A stretch of DNA of 64,000 nt from Arthrobacter sp. zg-Y820 (GCF_030142155.1 NZ_CP126247.1:248001-312000), one strand, 5' to 3'; positions 1 to 9,127 are shown, counted from the stretch's first letter. Notes: generated from the sequence alone by a model not told the origin. A program made the numbers and translations.

Positions 1-1
1 C

Positions 2-745
2 ACCGGGACCGCCCAGGAGTTCGCGGTTCTCCCCGCCGACCGGGCGGTGCCGCTTCCGGAAAGCATCGGTTTTGACGTGGCCGCCAGCCTCGGCGTTCCC
101 GCGATGACCGCGCACCGCGCCCTGACCGTTCATGAGTTCGGGCCGTCCCGGCTTGCCCCCGACGCACTTGTCGGACGCATGGTCCTCGTTCAGGGCGGCG
201 CGGGCGCCGTCGGGCACGCCGCCATCCAGTTCGCCGTCTGGGCGGGCGCCACCGTCATCGCGACGGTCAGCAGCGATGCGAAAGAGAAGCTCGCCCGCGC
301 CGCCGGGGCGCACCATGTGGTCCGCTATCCCGACGACGCGCTCGCCGACCGCATCCGCGAGATCGCCCCGGACGGCGTCGACCAGATCGTCGAGGTGGCT
401 CCGGCGCAGAACGCGGCACTCGACGTCGCCGTGATCGCCAATCACGGCAGCATCGCCTACTACGCGAACAACAACGGCGACGACTTCACGGTGCCGATCA
501 TCGCGAGCTTCGCGAAGAACGTCCGCTGGCAGGGCGTGCTTGTTTACACGGTGGGAGCGGAGGCGCACCGTGCGGCCGCTGAAGACATCACTGCCGCTCT
601 GCGGGACGGCGCCCTGCCCGTGGGGGAGTCCGCCGGGCTTCCCCTCACCTGGTTCCCCCTTGAAGAGACCGCAGCCGCGCACGACGCCGTGGAGCACGGC
701 ACCACCGGCAAGATCCTCATCCGCGTTTCCGACGAGACTGCCTGA
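2..745 (+). CDS. NADPH:quinone oxidoreductase / MDR family, 5' truncated by window edge
   Basis: This is the C-terminal part of a zinc-independent medium-chain dehydrogenase/reductase, a cytosolic NADPH-dependent quinone or enone reductase. The reading frame is open from base 2, ahead of the first possible start (GTG at 47), and the upstream residues (TGTAQEFAVLPADRAVPLPES) fit the catalytic domain, so the true start lies outside the window. The Rossmann dinucleotide motif VQGGAGAVGHAA follows about 50 residues after position 47, and no zinc-binding cysteines are visible. The substrate cannot be deduced. A related enzyme is encoded at 53999-54928 on the other strand. Downstream, three CCTGA elements occur before the next, convergent gene. 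Confidence 0.85.
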   Translation, partial: TGTAQEFAVLPADRAVPLPESIGFDVAASLGVPAMTAHRALTVHEFGPSRLAPDALVGRMVLVQGGAGAVGHAAIQFAVWAGATVIATVSSDAKEKLARAAGAHHVVRYPDDALADRIREIAPDGVDQIVEVAPAQNAALDVAVIANHGSIAYYANNNGDDFTVPIIASFAKNVRWQGVLVYTVGAEAHRAAAEDITAALRDGALPVGESAGLPLTWFPLEETAAAHDAVEHGTTGKILIRVSDETA

Positions 746-809
746 GGACGATCACCTGATCTGAACCTGATTAGGCCGCGGAGCTGTGGACCTGCTGTTG
801 TCCATCCGG

Positions 810-2390
810 TTAGTAAACGGACCTGGGTGTGACCGTGAGATCGATCCCCGCGCCGTGACCCAGCAGGTCTTTGAAGAATTCAGGTACGTCCACATGGCCT
901 TTCCACCGGGCTGTGGTGGGGTCGGTGTCCGTCAGGAAATCCTCCTCCCCGGGATTCCAGTCCCTGAGTGTGGAGGGAATGGAGCTGTTCCAGGCGGCCC
1001 ACGCACGGGGCAGGGCTTGGCCGGGGGAGGGCGGCTCAATGTCTATGAGCAGGGTGTCTTGCCAGTCTTCCGTTTGTTCCAAGTGGTCAGTGAAGAAAAA
1101 ATGTCCCTCTCGTTCCCAGATGGACATCAGCCGCAGTTTGAGTGCATGGCGAAGCGTTGGGACTTTCCTGCCGTCGACCAGGGGCCGCGGCGCATTTGAA
1201 GCAAGGAAGGTCGTGAGCAGAGGAACCGGTGAGTCAATCGGGTCACCTTCCTTCCAATGCTCGATCTGGACGGGGCAGAAGTGAGCTGCGCTTTGTTCGT
1301 GGACCAGCACCGGAAGGCCCCGGATGGCCAGACCAACATCCAGCTGGAACTCGACTTCCGGCGGGTCTGCCCTGCCGACGGTGAAACCGACGAGTCCCAC
1401 CTCAACCTTGAGATCGCCGAAGAGAAACCGCTGCAGATTTTGGTATCCCTCTTCCGAATTGACGATGCCGTAACGTCCGCTGTGGCTCCGGTGCACCACT
1501 GCCAGCGGTGCGTTCTGGACTGCGGCGTTGTCAATTTGCACCAGGCCGTCGCTGCGGGCGCCCACGGCTTTTGACGACAGCCCCATTGCGACGTCGTAGT
1601 CCTCAGGGTTCGACCCAACCAGGCAAAACAGGTTTTCGGCGGGGAATCCGCCGGCCGGCATGACGGTTCCCTTGAACGCCTCCCGTGTCAGCTCGCCCCT
1701 TTGAGCGTGCGGAGTGAGGTAGTCATACATCCGGTCCGGTCCGAAGATGTCCGCCCCGTGGAGGCCCGTGGCATCGCGGAGGCGTTCCAGCAGCCCCCAA
1801 CCCAAGGCGAAGTTAATTCCGCCGTGAGGTGTCGCGTAGGTAAAGACCCGGGCTACGTATTCGGTGCCTGCGGCGGGGTCGATCCCGCCGCTGTCGTCGG
1901 CGCTGCTTTCCGGGATAACGCGCTGCAGCATGCAGCGGCAGATGAGTCCTCCCATGGAGTGTGCAACCAGGAACACCTTGGGCGCCCCGGTTTTCTCCCG
2001 TACCAGTTTGACCAGCGTGAACAGGCTCGCTGCAGCTTCCTCGAGGCTGAAGTTCTCCGGGTTGTCAGCAAAAGTGGTGGCGGCCTCGTCGTAGAAGCGG
2101 TGGATCCACACAGAAGCGGGGTTTAGGCTTCCCGCCTCCGCGCTGTTCAGGAAAGTCCACTGGTCCCCGTGGACCGGAACGTCATAGTTGTGGTCGCTGA
2201 TCAAGCGCAGCATGGGGGATTCGAACTGGTGAAACTTCGCGTGTCCGCTGCCGTCAGCGCGGACGTGGACGGAGCCCTGGCTGAAGCCGTAGAACGGGTC
2301 ATCTACGGCATCGTTAATGCCTGAACCTGTACCGGCAAACCCGCGGACGTAGATTACGGGGAGCCGGCCGTCATTGCCGGGAGAGTTCAT
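810..2390 (-). CDS. PGAP1/lipase-like alpha/beta hydrolase
   Basis: This is a predicted cytosolic serine hydrolase of about 526 residues, resembling PGAP1-like esterases and lipases. Visible elements are an N-terminal strand and oxyanion region (VIYVRGFAGT), the nucleophile elbow AHSMGG with Ser145, and later the segments SDGLVQ and HRSHSGRYG, which may supply the acid and histidine of the triad. The last 170 residues are an extra domain I do not recognise. The start at 2390 is chosen because AAGGA lies about 8 nt upstream; a longer frame reaches 2441 but has no such site. There is no signal peptide. The gene follows a SARP-like regulator on the same strand 57 nt away, which may control it. 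The substrate is unknown. Confidence 0.8.
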   Translation of the reverse strand: MNSPGNDGRLPVIYVRGFAGTGSGINDAVDDPFYGFSQGSVHVRADGSGHAKFHQFESPMLRLISDHNYDVPVHGDQWTFLNSAEAGSLNPASVWIHRFYDEAATTFADNPENFSLEEAAASLFTLVKLVREKTGAPKVFLVAHSMGGLICRCMLQRVIPESSADDSGGIDPAAGTEYVARVFTYATPHGGINFALGWGLLERLRDATGLHGADIFGPDRMYDYLTPHAQRGELTREAFKGTVMPAGGFPAENLFCLVGSNPEDYDVAMGLSSKAVGARSDGLVQIDNAAVQNAPLAVVHRSHSGRYGIVNSEEGYQNLQRFLFGDLKVEVGLVGFTVGRADPPEVEFQLDVGLAIRGLPVLVHEQSAAHFCPVQIEHWKEGDPIDSPVPLLTTFLASNAPRPLVDGRKVPTLRHALKLRLMSIWEREGHFFFTDHLEQTEDWQDTLLIDIEPPSPGQALPRAWAAWNSSIPSTLRDWNPGEEDFLTDTDPTTARWKGHVDVPEFFKDLLGHGAGIDLTVTPRSVY

Positions 2391-2447
2391 TGTAGGTTCC
2401 TTCGTGGAGGGCAAATCCGCGGTAAGGAAAAGACTCCGCACAGGCCG

Positions 2448-3245
2448 TTACGCGGGCGTTACTGGCGAGGTTGGACTGCCTTGCCGCCAGAGAGCGCCGT
2501 TTGAGGGCAGATGCTCAGTCCTCCTGAGTCCGTGGCCTGTCAACGAATCAGTAATGAGCCCTTTGATGGATGCGGCCGGACCAATGCCAAAATCGGATTC
2601 AAGTTGTTTCCGGTACCGTTCGTAGGCGCGAAGCGCCGCAGCAGGATTGCCCTGCTGCATCTGGGCGGTGAGAAGCAGGCGCACGGCGTTTTCGTGCAGG
2701 GGTTCGATTTCCACCGCCATTGCTGCGGCCGCTTCGGCGAGTAGCGGATTGCCCCGCTCCAGCGAGCGTTCCGCAAACAAAAGGAAAGCACTGAGACGGT
2801 CTTGCGTCAGTCGAACCTGTGCGGAGACCACCCAATCCTCGTACCAGCCCGGCAGGAGCTCCGCATCCCGCAATTCGCGCAAATACACTGAGGCATCGGC
2901 ATCCTGTTGGTCGTCGTGCAGCGCACGAATGGCCGCCTGAACCCGGTGAAGGTCGATCTCAACACGGGTGCTGATGGACAGCAGCCGGCCGTCATTGACG
3001 ATCAAGCCGGGCACCTGCCGGGACGCCACGTGGATGCTGACCCTCAGGCTTTCCAAGGCCTTCGACTCCGGGCACTCGGGCCAGAGCAGTCCAATGAGGT
3101 AGCTCCGCAGACACGGTCCGCGGATGGCGAGCGCGGCGATGAGGCGTTGCTGGCGGCTGGCGACGTGAACAACCGCCCCATCCCGGCGAAGGCGCCAGAT
3201 TCGCACCACATCCAGTTTCAATTCTGCATTTTCGTCGTAATCCAT
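2448..3245 (-). CDS. SARP/AfsR-like transcriptional regulator with BTAD domain
   Basis: The 265-residue product has the two-part layout of Streptomyces antibiotic regulatory proteins: an N-terminal OmpR-like winged helix (IWRLRRDGAVVHVASRQQRL, then a second half around LLWPE) and a C-terminal helical BTAD domain (roughly residues 110-245, ending YERYRKQLESDFGIGP). SARPs bind DNA and activate nearby genes. Here the only co-oriented neighbour is the hydrolase immediately downstream; no biosynthetic cluster is adjacent. The ATG at 3245 begins just before the first strand of the winged helix; a TTG at 3320 would add 25 residues. The stop lies in a short imperfect repeat (CGTTAC at 2446 and 2457). 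Confidence 0.75.
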   Translation of the reverse strand: MDYDENAELKLDVVRIWRLRRDGAVVHVASRQQRLIAALAIRGPCLRSYLIGLLWPECPESKALESLRVSIHVASRQVPGLIVNDGRLLSISTRVEIDLHRVQAAIRALHDDQQDADASVYLRELRDAELLPGWYEDWVVSAQVRLTQDRLSAFLLFAERSLERGNPLLAEAAAAMAVEIEPLHENAVRLLLTAQMQQGNPAAALRAYERYRKQLESDFGIGPAASIKGLITDSLTGHGLRRTEHLPSNGALWRQGSPTSPVTPA

Positions 3246-3403
3246 GGGAACCCGATTCGGTTCGATCACGTGTGCTGCAGCTGGTAGCACGAGGATCTCC
3301 AACGCCCTGCATCCTGTCAACGAACAGCCGACGGTTTCGAGCCCGGAGCTGCCGGATGTCCCGTCACCGGCTGACGGCGCCGCTGATCGCCCGGGAAGCG
3401 GGC

Positions 3404-4213
3404 TTACTTGACGCCGAAGTCGAAGCCACCTTGCTGATGGTGCCCAAACCGTTCCCTCAGGAAGTTGCCCGTGCTGGTCAGCTCCGCCGAAGTATGGCGG
3501 TGCCGGCTGGCGTGCAGGGACTCGGCTTGTCCGGAGAGGAGCTGGAGTTGCTCGACCAATTCCTCGTTGGGCGTTCTTCCGTTCGGCTGCCGGTTGTCCA
3601 GCATGCCGGGCGGGATGGCCAGGTAGCCCTGAAGCACGGCCGGCAGGTACTCACGCACTATGGCTGCCAGCTCGTACTCAAACGCGGCATCGGCCAGCGG
3701 CTGCCGCGCTTCCGCGTCGATCACCGCGTCCAGTGTCTGGCAGGTTTCCAGGACAGCGACGTACGACTCAGCGGGAAGCCGGTTCTTGTTCTGCTTGGCG
3801 AGCGAGGCTACCCACGCCAACGCCGGTGACAGGTCCGCCGTTGGCGGAGTGATCGATGCCGCTGCCGGTGTCGGCTGCTGGGCGGGCGTCCTCGGCGGAT
3901 GCGGCTGGGTAATAACCTCAGGCTGCTGCCCCCGAACCCTCCGATGCAGCCACAAGTCACGAAGCATGTAGGACCGCATTGCTGACACGGGCACGATCCC
4001 GAGGACGGCAAAGGCCGACAGGGTGGCGAACGCGCTGTCGCCTCCCACGGCCGAGATGCCAACAAGGAAGATGGCGATGTAGGAGGCCCCCTCGAGGATC
4101 ACCTTCCTGTTCTTCCTGCGCACCCCGATCATGAGCACCAAGAGAGGGAGGAAAGGAAAAAAGAAGAGGGCAACTGCGACCTTGAAGACATTGCCCACGG
4201 TGAGACGTGACAT
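3404..4213 (-). CDS. XpaC-like membrane protein paired with TelA
   Basis: This 269-residue protein starts with a strongly hydrophobic N-terminus (two to three membrane segments between residues 8 and 80). A Pro-rich linker follows, then a soluble helical domain of about 140 residues containing REYLPAVLQGYLAIP, which resembles the XpaC family. It starts 2 nt after the TelA stop, so the two genes are probably cotranscribed and coupled, as xpaC and telA homologues are in Firmicutes. The biochemical role of this pair is not settled; tellurite, bacteriocin and envelope-stress tolerance have been proposed for the families. The XpaC assignment rests on fold-like features and context, so it is less secure than that of TelA. 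Confidence 0.6.
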   Translation of the reverse strand: MSRLTVGNVFKVAVALFFFPFLPLLVLMIGVRRKNRKVILEGASYIAIFLVGISAVGGDSAFATLSAFAVLGIVPVSAMRSYMLRDLWLHRRVRGQQPEVITQPHPPRTPAQQPTPAAASITPPTADLSPALAWVASLAKQNKNRLPAESYVAVLETCQTLDAVIDAEARQPLADAAFEYELAAIVREYLPAVLQGYLAIPPGMLDNRQPNGRTPNEELVEQLQLLSGQAESLHASRHRHTSAELTSTGNFLRERFGHHQQGGFDFGVK

Positions 4214-4215
4214 CG

Positions 4216-5442
4216 TTATCCTCTCGGGGGATGAGCGGTGGCAGCGTCAGAGGAATGGCTCCGCTCCAGCTGTAGCTTGGCACGGCTAATCTGCCCCTGA
4301 AGGACCTGCACCGTCTGCTTCATCGACTGGGCCGCTTCGGCCTTGTACCGGTCAACCTCATCCATGGCTTGGAACACGTTGTCGAACGCCTGTTGCAGCT
4401 TGGCGGGATCTATGGCGCTCCTGGCGGCGTTCTGATGAATGGCAGCGCCCTGGGAACGGAGCAGTTCGGAAGTCGAGACGATCATGTCCGCGGTGGTCGA
4501 ATTGAGGGCATCGATCTGGGCCAGCACAATCTTTTGCTGTGCCAGCGCCTGCGCAACGATCACGGCGACCCGCAACGCCGCCAAGGTGGTGCCGAGCGCC
4601 CGATCCACGCCCTTGATCAGCTCTGAGTTGTTCTTCTTGATCACATCAAGAGCCAGGTAACCCTGAATGGAGACCGCCATCTGGGTCATCAGGTCCTGGT
4701 GGCGCTGGCGGACGTAGAAGAGGGCATCAGCCTCCAGAGTGGCGGCATCATCCGTTTTGCCCTGGTTGCGAAGGTCGATGATGCGTTGCTCGAGCCCATT
4801 TCCCAGATGATTGGCGAGCACGGCATAGTTCGCAAGCTGACCCATCGCCGCCCACAGGGCGTCACGCTCCGTCTGGATGGCAGCGTTGTCCTGCCGGAGG
4901 TCGTCCTGCCCACCCTTGAGTGCCTTGGTGATGGCGTTGAGCTGTTCCTGCGCAGACTCATACTTCAGGAAATACCGCTGGATGGCGCTGCCTCCGGGGA
5001 GGAACCTCAGGAGACGCTTCGTTCCGGTCAGGTCATGGCGCTTTGGATCCAGCTCCGTCACGATCTGCCGCAGTTCCACCAGCGTGTTGCCGGTGCGGGA
5101 CGCAGGATCAGCGCCGGTCGCCGCGAGAGCAGCCGCGGGCCTGGTCAGCATGCGGTTGGATGCGGTGCTTGCCTGCTGCATCGTGTCCTCGCCCAACCGG
5201 GTCAGCTGCGCCAACTTCGTCTGGAACTCCGGGCTCTGCAGCGGGGTGGCCAGCAGGTCGCCAAGGAATCTTTTGGCGGTCTCAGCGTGTTTCTGCTGCG
5301 CTTCGGAATCCACCAGGATCATGCCGCCGACCTTCTCCGGATTATGGACCGTCACCTCGACCACGGGCTTTGGGGGCTCCAATACCAGGGGACTTTCCAC
5401 CTCGGAGTACTGGGCATTGCTGAGGTCAAGCGGGTTAGACAT
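4216..5442 (-). CDS. telA: TelA family toxic-anion resistance protein
   Basis: This 408-residue, largely alpha-helical cytosolic protein matches the TelA family in length and pattern. Recognisable stretches include the first helices around residues 55-95, LLRFLPGGSAIQRYF near 145, and the conserved C-terminal core (LDVIKKNNSELIKGVDRA, then TTLAALRVAVIVAQAL and QQKIVLAQIDALN). TelA proteins are linked to tolerance of tellurite and cell-envelope agents, but their mechanism is unknown. Translation starts at the ATG at 5442 with AAGGAG 8 nt upstream. It is the first gene of a two-gene unit with the XpaC-like membrane protein. Confidence 0.9.
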   Translation of the reverse strand: MSNPLDLSNAQYSEVESPLVLEPPKPVVEVTVHNPEKVGGMILVDSEAQQKHAETAKRFLGDLLATPLQSPEFQTKLAQLTRLGEDTMQQASTASNRMLTRPAAALAATGADPASRTGNTLVELRQIVTELDPKRHDLTGTKRLLRFLPGGSAIQRYFLKYESAQEQLNAITKALKGGQDDLRQDNAAIQTERDALWAAMGQLANYAVLANHLGNGLEQRIIDLRNQGKTDDAATLEADALFYVRQRHQDLMTQMAVSIQGYLALDVIKKNNSELIKGVDRALGTTLAALRVAVIVAQALAQQKIVLAQIDALNSTTADMIVSTSELLRSQGAAIHQNAARSAIDPAKLQQAFDNVFQAMDEVDRYKAEAAQSMKQTVQVLQGQISRAKLQLERSHSSDAATAHPPRG

Positions 5443-5593
5443 CTTTTGCTCCTTGAATTCCGGCTGGGTTGCAGTCTAACCGTGCCGCCTAACGATCCTG
5501 CGTTAGGCGGTAATGAATTGTTTGCCGGATTCAAACGAGGATGCCGGCCCGTCACTTAATAAGCGTCGTTGAGGAATCGTGCGGCGTAAGCCG

Positions 5594-6667
5594 TCACCAA
5601 CCGCCGCGCGTCGGCGTGTGTCCCTTGCGGGCGTCATCGGGCATCGCCATTTCGGCCCGCAGGCCCAGAAGCCGGATGGGGCGGCCGGCTTCGATCGCGC
5701 CCGCGAGGTCCAGCGCCCGCGCGAGGATTTCGTTCCGGTCGAAGGTCTCGGGAATCTTCCTCGCATGCGTCTTCGTCGTGAACGGTGCGTACCGGACCTT
5801 GAGGGTCAGCCCGATCACGGGCCGTCCTTCAGCCACGACATCCTCCAGGACGCGCGCCGTCAGTTCCCGCACGGCGTCGTGCACCTGCTCCGGCTCGGTG
5901 AGGTCGCGCTGAAAGGTGGTCTCGCGGCTGTGCCCGCGGGCAACCCACGGAGTGTCGTCCACAACGCTGGCGCCGTCCCCGCGCCCGAGCTCCGCGTACC
6001 AAGGCCCCATTTTCGGGCCGAACTCCGGGACCAGATTCGAGGGATCGGACGCCGCCAGTTCGGCGACGGTGGTGATGCCGAGCTTGGCCAGCCGGCCCGA
6101 CACCTTGGCTCCGACGCCCCACAGATCCCTGGTGGGCCGCTCGCCCATGACGTCGAGCCAGTTTCCGGCGGTGAGGCGGAAAATGCCGGCCGGCTTGCCG
6201 AAATCGGTGGCGTTTTTGGCCCGGACCAGAGTGTCGCCGATGCCCACGCTGCAGTGCAGCCGCGTCTGCTCGAACACGGCGGCCTGCAGCTGCCGGGCAT
6301 AGGCTTCCGGATCCTCCGTCTCGGTGCCGACAAAGGCTTCATCCCACCCCAACACCTGTACGACGGCGCCGGGCTGGCTTTGCAGGGTTGCCATCACCGT
6401 TTCAGACGCTGCGAGGTATTCCTCGGCATCGACGGGAAGGATCACGGCGTCGGGTACTTTCCGGGCGGCGATGCGCAGGGGCATGCCGGAACCCACGCCG
6501 AACGCCCGGGCTTCGTAGGAAGCGGTGGACACCACGGCCCGCTCCGTGGGGTCGCCCCTGCCGCCGACAATGATCGGCTTGCCCGCCAGCTCCGGGCGCC
6601 GGAGCACTTCGACCGCCGCGATGAACTGGTCGAGATCGACATGAAGCACCCAGGGGATTCCGCTCAC
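5594..6667 (-). CDS. dinB: DNA polymerase IV-type Y-family polymerase
   Basis: This is a translesion DNA polymerase of about 357 residues. The palm carries the metal-binding motif HVDLDQF (D11, D13) and the second acidic pair in GWDEAFVG (D109, E110). A helix-hairpin-helix thumb (LWGVGAKVSGRLAKLGITTVAEL) and a little-finger domain with the motif GHSRETTF follow. Canonical Pol IV has SIDE at the second site; the GWDE variant keeps both catalytic acids. The GTG at 6667 is preferred over an upstream ATG at 6733 because it sits just before the first palm strand. No UmuD-like gene or clear LexA box is adjacent, so damage control is not evident. It would act in error-prone bypass. Confidence 0.88.
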   Translation of the reverse strand: MSGIPWVLHVDLDQFIAAVEVLRRPELAGKPIIVGGRGDPTERAVVSTASYEARAFGVGSGMPLRIAARKVPDAVILPVDAEEYLAASETVMATLQSQPGAVVQVLGWDEAFVGTETEDPEAYARQLQAAVFEQTRLHCSVGIGDTLVRAKNATDFGKPAGIFRLTAGNWLDVMGERPTRDLWGVGAKVSGRLAKLGITTVAELAASDPSNLVPEFGPKMGPWYAELGRGDGASVVDDTPWVARGHSRETTFQRDLTEPEQVHDAVRELTARVLEDVVAEGRPVIGLTLKVRYAPFTTKTHARKIPETFDRNEILARALDLAGAIEAGRPIRLLGLRAEMAMPDDARKGHTPTRGGW

Positions 6668-6772
6668 GCGACCAGTCTGCCCCAACGTCCCGGACAAGCG
6701 CCACACTGCAGCGCATCGCCCCAATTCGCGCATATCATCGGATGCCGTTGACTTATCGATGAGAGGATCGTC

Positions 6773-6931
6773 ATGGAACCAGGAATGCCGCTTCTTATCG
6801 CCATCGCCGCAACGACCGTATTTGTTTTAGCGGTTGTCTTCCTCCTGCGCAGATTCAAGAAAATCAACGCGGAAAAATACCCGCCGGCGACCGAAGGCAG
6901 GAAATTTGAGATTCGACGACCACCACAATGA
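6773..6931 (+). CDS. 52-residue single-pass membrane microprotein
   Basis: A short frame opens at the ATG at 6773 behind GAGAGG (about 6 nt spacing). It encodes 52 residues: a short start, one hydrophobic helix at about residues 6-25, then a basic stretch (LRRFKKINAEKY) and a polar tail ending in RRPPQ. By the positive-inside rule the C-terminus should be cytosolic. The base composition is less GC-rich than that of its neighbours. It lies divergent from the polymerase gene. No family is recognised. The good ribosome site and sensible topology support a real gene, but there is no homology evidence. Confidence 0.55.
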   Translation: MEPGMPLLIAIAATTVFVLAVVFLLRRFKKINAEKYPPATEGRKFEIRRPPQ

Positions 6932-7228
6932 GCCGCCGACGGTCTTCGAGCGCTAAGCGAGCAGGTCCGGCCCGTCGCGGGAGGGTTACCTGGCGTCCCG
7001 GGGCGACTACGCAGCCGGCGGTTTGCCATCTCCGCCAGCCGCTTTTGCGCCTCGTGTTGTGGGCCATGACTGGTGCCGTGATGCTGGTTGGCACGACTTG
7101 CTCAATCCGTCGTCAGCGCACTTGTCCTGCCCGGCCAGCGGATGTTGGCAGGGCCACCATCGGAGACCTTTGAGGCCTTCCATTTCTCTCGCTCTGGTCG
7201 GCAAAAGCCGTAAGGGAGGAACACCCTC
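6932..7228 (+). other. Near-empty stretch; possible overlapping frame 6928-7173
   Basis: These 297 bases hold no gene I can support. A frame from an ATG at 6928 overlaps the microprotein stop by four bases (ATGA) and would give 81 residues. It is Arg-rich with one hydrophobic run near the middle and looks like an antisense-style GC-rich frame. The last 30 bases carry the GGGAGG ribosome site of the following hydrolase. Confidence 0.3.
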
Positions 7229-8092
7229 ATGAACAGTTCCAATGCCCCGGATCATGCCCCGGATAGCAACGTCCCGGACGGCAACGCGCCGGACACTATC
7301 GTGCTGGTCCACGGACTCTGGGTCACACCGCGCAGCTGGGAGGGGTGGAAAGCCCACTATGAGGCGCAGGGCTTCACCGTTCTCACGCCCGCCTATCCGG
7401 GATTCGAAATCGAGGTCGAGGCGCTGCGGAACAACCCCGACGTCATCGCGGACCTCACCGTCCCGGAAACGGTGGACCACCTCGCGGGCATTGTCGAGTC
7501 GCTGCCCAAGCCGCCCATCATCATGGGCCACTCCTTCGGCGGGCTTCTGACGCAACTCCTGCTGGCCCGCGGCCTGGGCGCCGCCGGTGCGGCCATCAAC
7601 GCGGCCCCGACCGAGGGCGTCCGGGTCACCCCGCTGTCCCAGGCCCGCTCCCTCTTCCCGGCCCTGAAGAACCCCGCCACCTTCCACAAGGCCGTCGGGT
7701 TCACCCCGGAGGAATGGCACTACGCCTTCACGAACACCCTCAGCCGGGAGGAATCCGACGCCGCCTACGAACGGTACGCCATCGCTGCTCCGGGGCACTG
7801 GGTCTGGGCCTACGGACTCCTTGCCAATTTCCAGCCCGGGCACCAGGAGACGTGGGTGGATTACTCCGTCGACAGGGCGCCGCTGCTGTTCATCGGGGGC
7901 AGCGAAGACCACATCATGCCCCCTTCGGTCAACAGGTCCAACGCCAAGCACTGGGCCAAGTCCCCGGCCCTCACGGAGTACCACGAGTTTGAAGGCCGCG
8001 CCCATTGGACGTGCGCCGAGCCGGGATGGGAAGACGTTGCCGACTATGCCCTGGACTGGACGCTAACCCACGCGCGGCCGCAGCCTTCCTGA
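7229..8092 (+). CDS. Alpha/beta hydrolase
   Basis: This 287-residue cytosolic hydrolase has the standard order of elements: oxyanion motif LVHGLWVTP near residue 27, nucleophile elbow GHSFGG with Ser102, acid loop GGSEDHIMP with Asp227, and catalytic histidine in GRAHWT at 259. Such proteins are often annotated as generic lipases or esterases; nothing here fixes a substrate. The N-terminus repeats a short NAPD/NVPD-like motif several times (residues 5-22), a low-complexity tail common in this window. The start is supported by GGGAGG about 8 nt upstream. It converges on the oxygenase gene, and their two stop codons sit in the arms of one hairpin. Confidence 0.85.
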   Translation: MNSSNAPDHAPDSNVPDGNAPDTIVLVHGLWVTPRSWEGWKAHYEAQGFTVLTPAYPGFEIEVEALRNNPDVIADLTVPETVDHLAGIVESLPKPPIIMGHSFGGLLTQLLLARGLGAAGAAINAAPTEGVRVTPLSQARSLFPALKNPATFHKAVGFTPEEWHYAFTNTLSREESDAAYERYAIAAPGHWVWAYGLLANFQPGHQETWVDYSVDRAPLLFIGGSEDHIMPPSVNRSNAKHWAKSPALTEYHEFEGRAHWTCAEPGWEDVADYALDWTLTHARPQPS

Positions 8093-8111
8093 CCGCCCCG
8101 ATCAGGAAAGC
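8083..8111. terminator. Hairpin carrying the stop codons of two convergent genes
   Basis: The arms 8083-8092 and 8102-8111 pair at 9 of 10 positions around a 9-nt loop. The left arm ends with the TGA of the hydrolase, and the right arm begins with the TGA (reverse strand) of the oxygenase. There is no U-tract, so termination activity is uncertain. Confidence 0.4.
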
Positions 8112-9127
8112 AGCTCCGGATGATGCAGCTTGGCCACCTGGGGATGGGCCCGCAGCCAGCCCTTAAGGACATTGGAGCCGTAGGACGCCAGCATCGGGTT
8201 CTGCGGGTCATCGGAGATGCCGCGTGACTGCGCCGCCAGATGCTCGGGCAGCTGCACCGGATCAATGACCGCGTCCAGGCGCGGGGACCAGAAAAACGGA
8301 ACGGCGTAGCGGTCCACGCCGGGAGCCGGTGCCTGCACACGGTGGATGGTGGCGGAGAGGTAGCCCTGGGTGGCGACTTCGAGCATTTCTCCGAGGTTGA
8401 CCACTAGCGCTCCGGGGATCGGCTCCACCGGAATCCAGGTGTCGGACTCGTGCGGGCGGACCTCCAGCCCGCCCACGGAATCCTGCAGCAGCAGGGTCAC
8501 GAAGCCGTAATCGGCGTGCGAGCCCACGCCGTGGCTGCCGGGTTCCTGAACCTCGCCGCCCACATAGTGCGCGAGCTTGGCCATCCAGGCCGGGGTGCCC
8601 TCGAACGGCTCGGCGAAGTGGTCCTCGGGCAGCTCAAGGGAGACGGCGATGGCGCTGAGCAGCTCCGCGCCGACCCCGGACATCAGTTCCGCCCACTCCA
8701 TCGACGTCTGCCGCAGCTCGGGCAGCACCTCGTCGGGGAACAGATTGGGGCCCTGGACCAGCCAGAACGGCTGATCGGCCGGGTAATTTTCCACGGCGGC
8801 ACGTTCCGGCCCGAAATCCACCATCTCGCGGGCATCCGGGCGTCCCTGGGTCAGCTCGGTGCCCAGCCGGGTGTAGCCGCGGAAGTGCGGCGACTTCCGG
8901 TTGTCCAGCTCCAGCCGTGTCTCCAGCGGCAGGTCGAAAAAGCGTTTGGTGACGTCGAACAGCTGGTCCACCTTTGCCTCGCCGGCGCCGTAGCCGACCA
9001 GCTGAAAGAAACCGATCCGGTGGGTAGCGTCACGCAGTGCGGCAATGAATTCGGCGTTGAAGGAACCGTCGGCATTGCGGGCAGTGCTCAGGTCCAAAAC
9101 AGGAATCGATGTGGGGATCGCAGTCAT
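8102..9127 (-). CDS. 2-oxoglutarate/Fe(II)-dependent oxygenase (isopenicillin N synthase family)
   Basis: This 341-residue non-haem iron oxygenase has the N-terminal DIOX_N region (residues 6-120) and a C-terminal double-stranded beta-helix. The iron ligands are visible as SHADYG (H204, D206) and TIHRV (H262), and RYAVPFF supplies the 2-oxoglutarate-binding Arg273. Family members hydroxylate or desaturate small molecules; actinobacterial ones of this type have no assigned substrate that I can infer. No clear ribosome site precedes the ATG at 9127, so the transcript may be leaderless. It is probably monocistronic. Confidence 0.88.
   Translation of the reverse strand: MTAIPTSIPVLDLSTARNADGSFNAEFIAALRDATHRIGFFQLVGYGAGEAKVDQLFDVTKRFFDLPLETRLELDNRKSPHFRGYTRLGTELTQGRPDAREMVDFGPERAAVENYPADQPFWLVQGPNLFPDEVLPELRQTSMEWAELMSGVGAELLSAIAVSLELPEDHFAEPFEGTPAWMAKLAHYVGGEVQEPGSHGVGSHADYGFVTLLLQDSVGGLEVRPHESDTWIPVEPIPGALVVNLGEMLEVATQGYLSATIHRVQAPAPGVDRYAVPFFWSPRLDAVIDPVQLPEHLAAQSRGISDDPQNPMLASYGSNVLKGWLRAHPQVAKLHHPELLS

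Noticed and set aside
6928..7173. An 81-residue gene overlapping the microprotein by ATGA
   Set aside because: Arg-rich composition, no ribosome site of its own and no family pattern.
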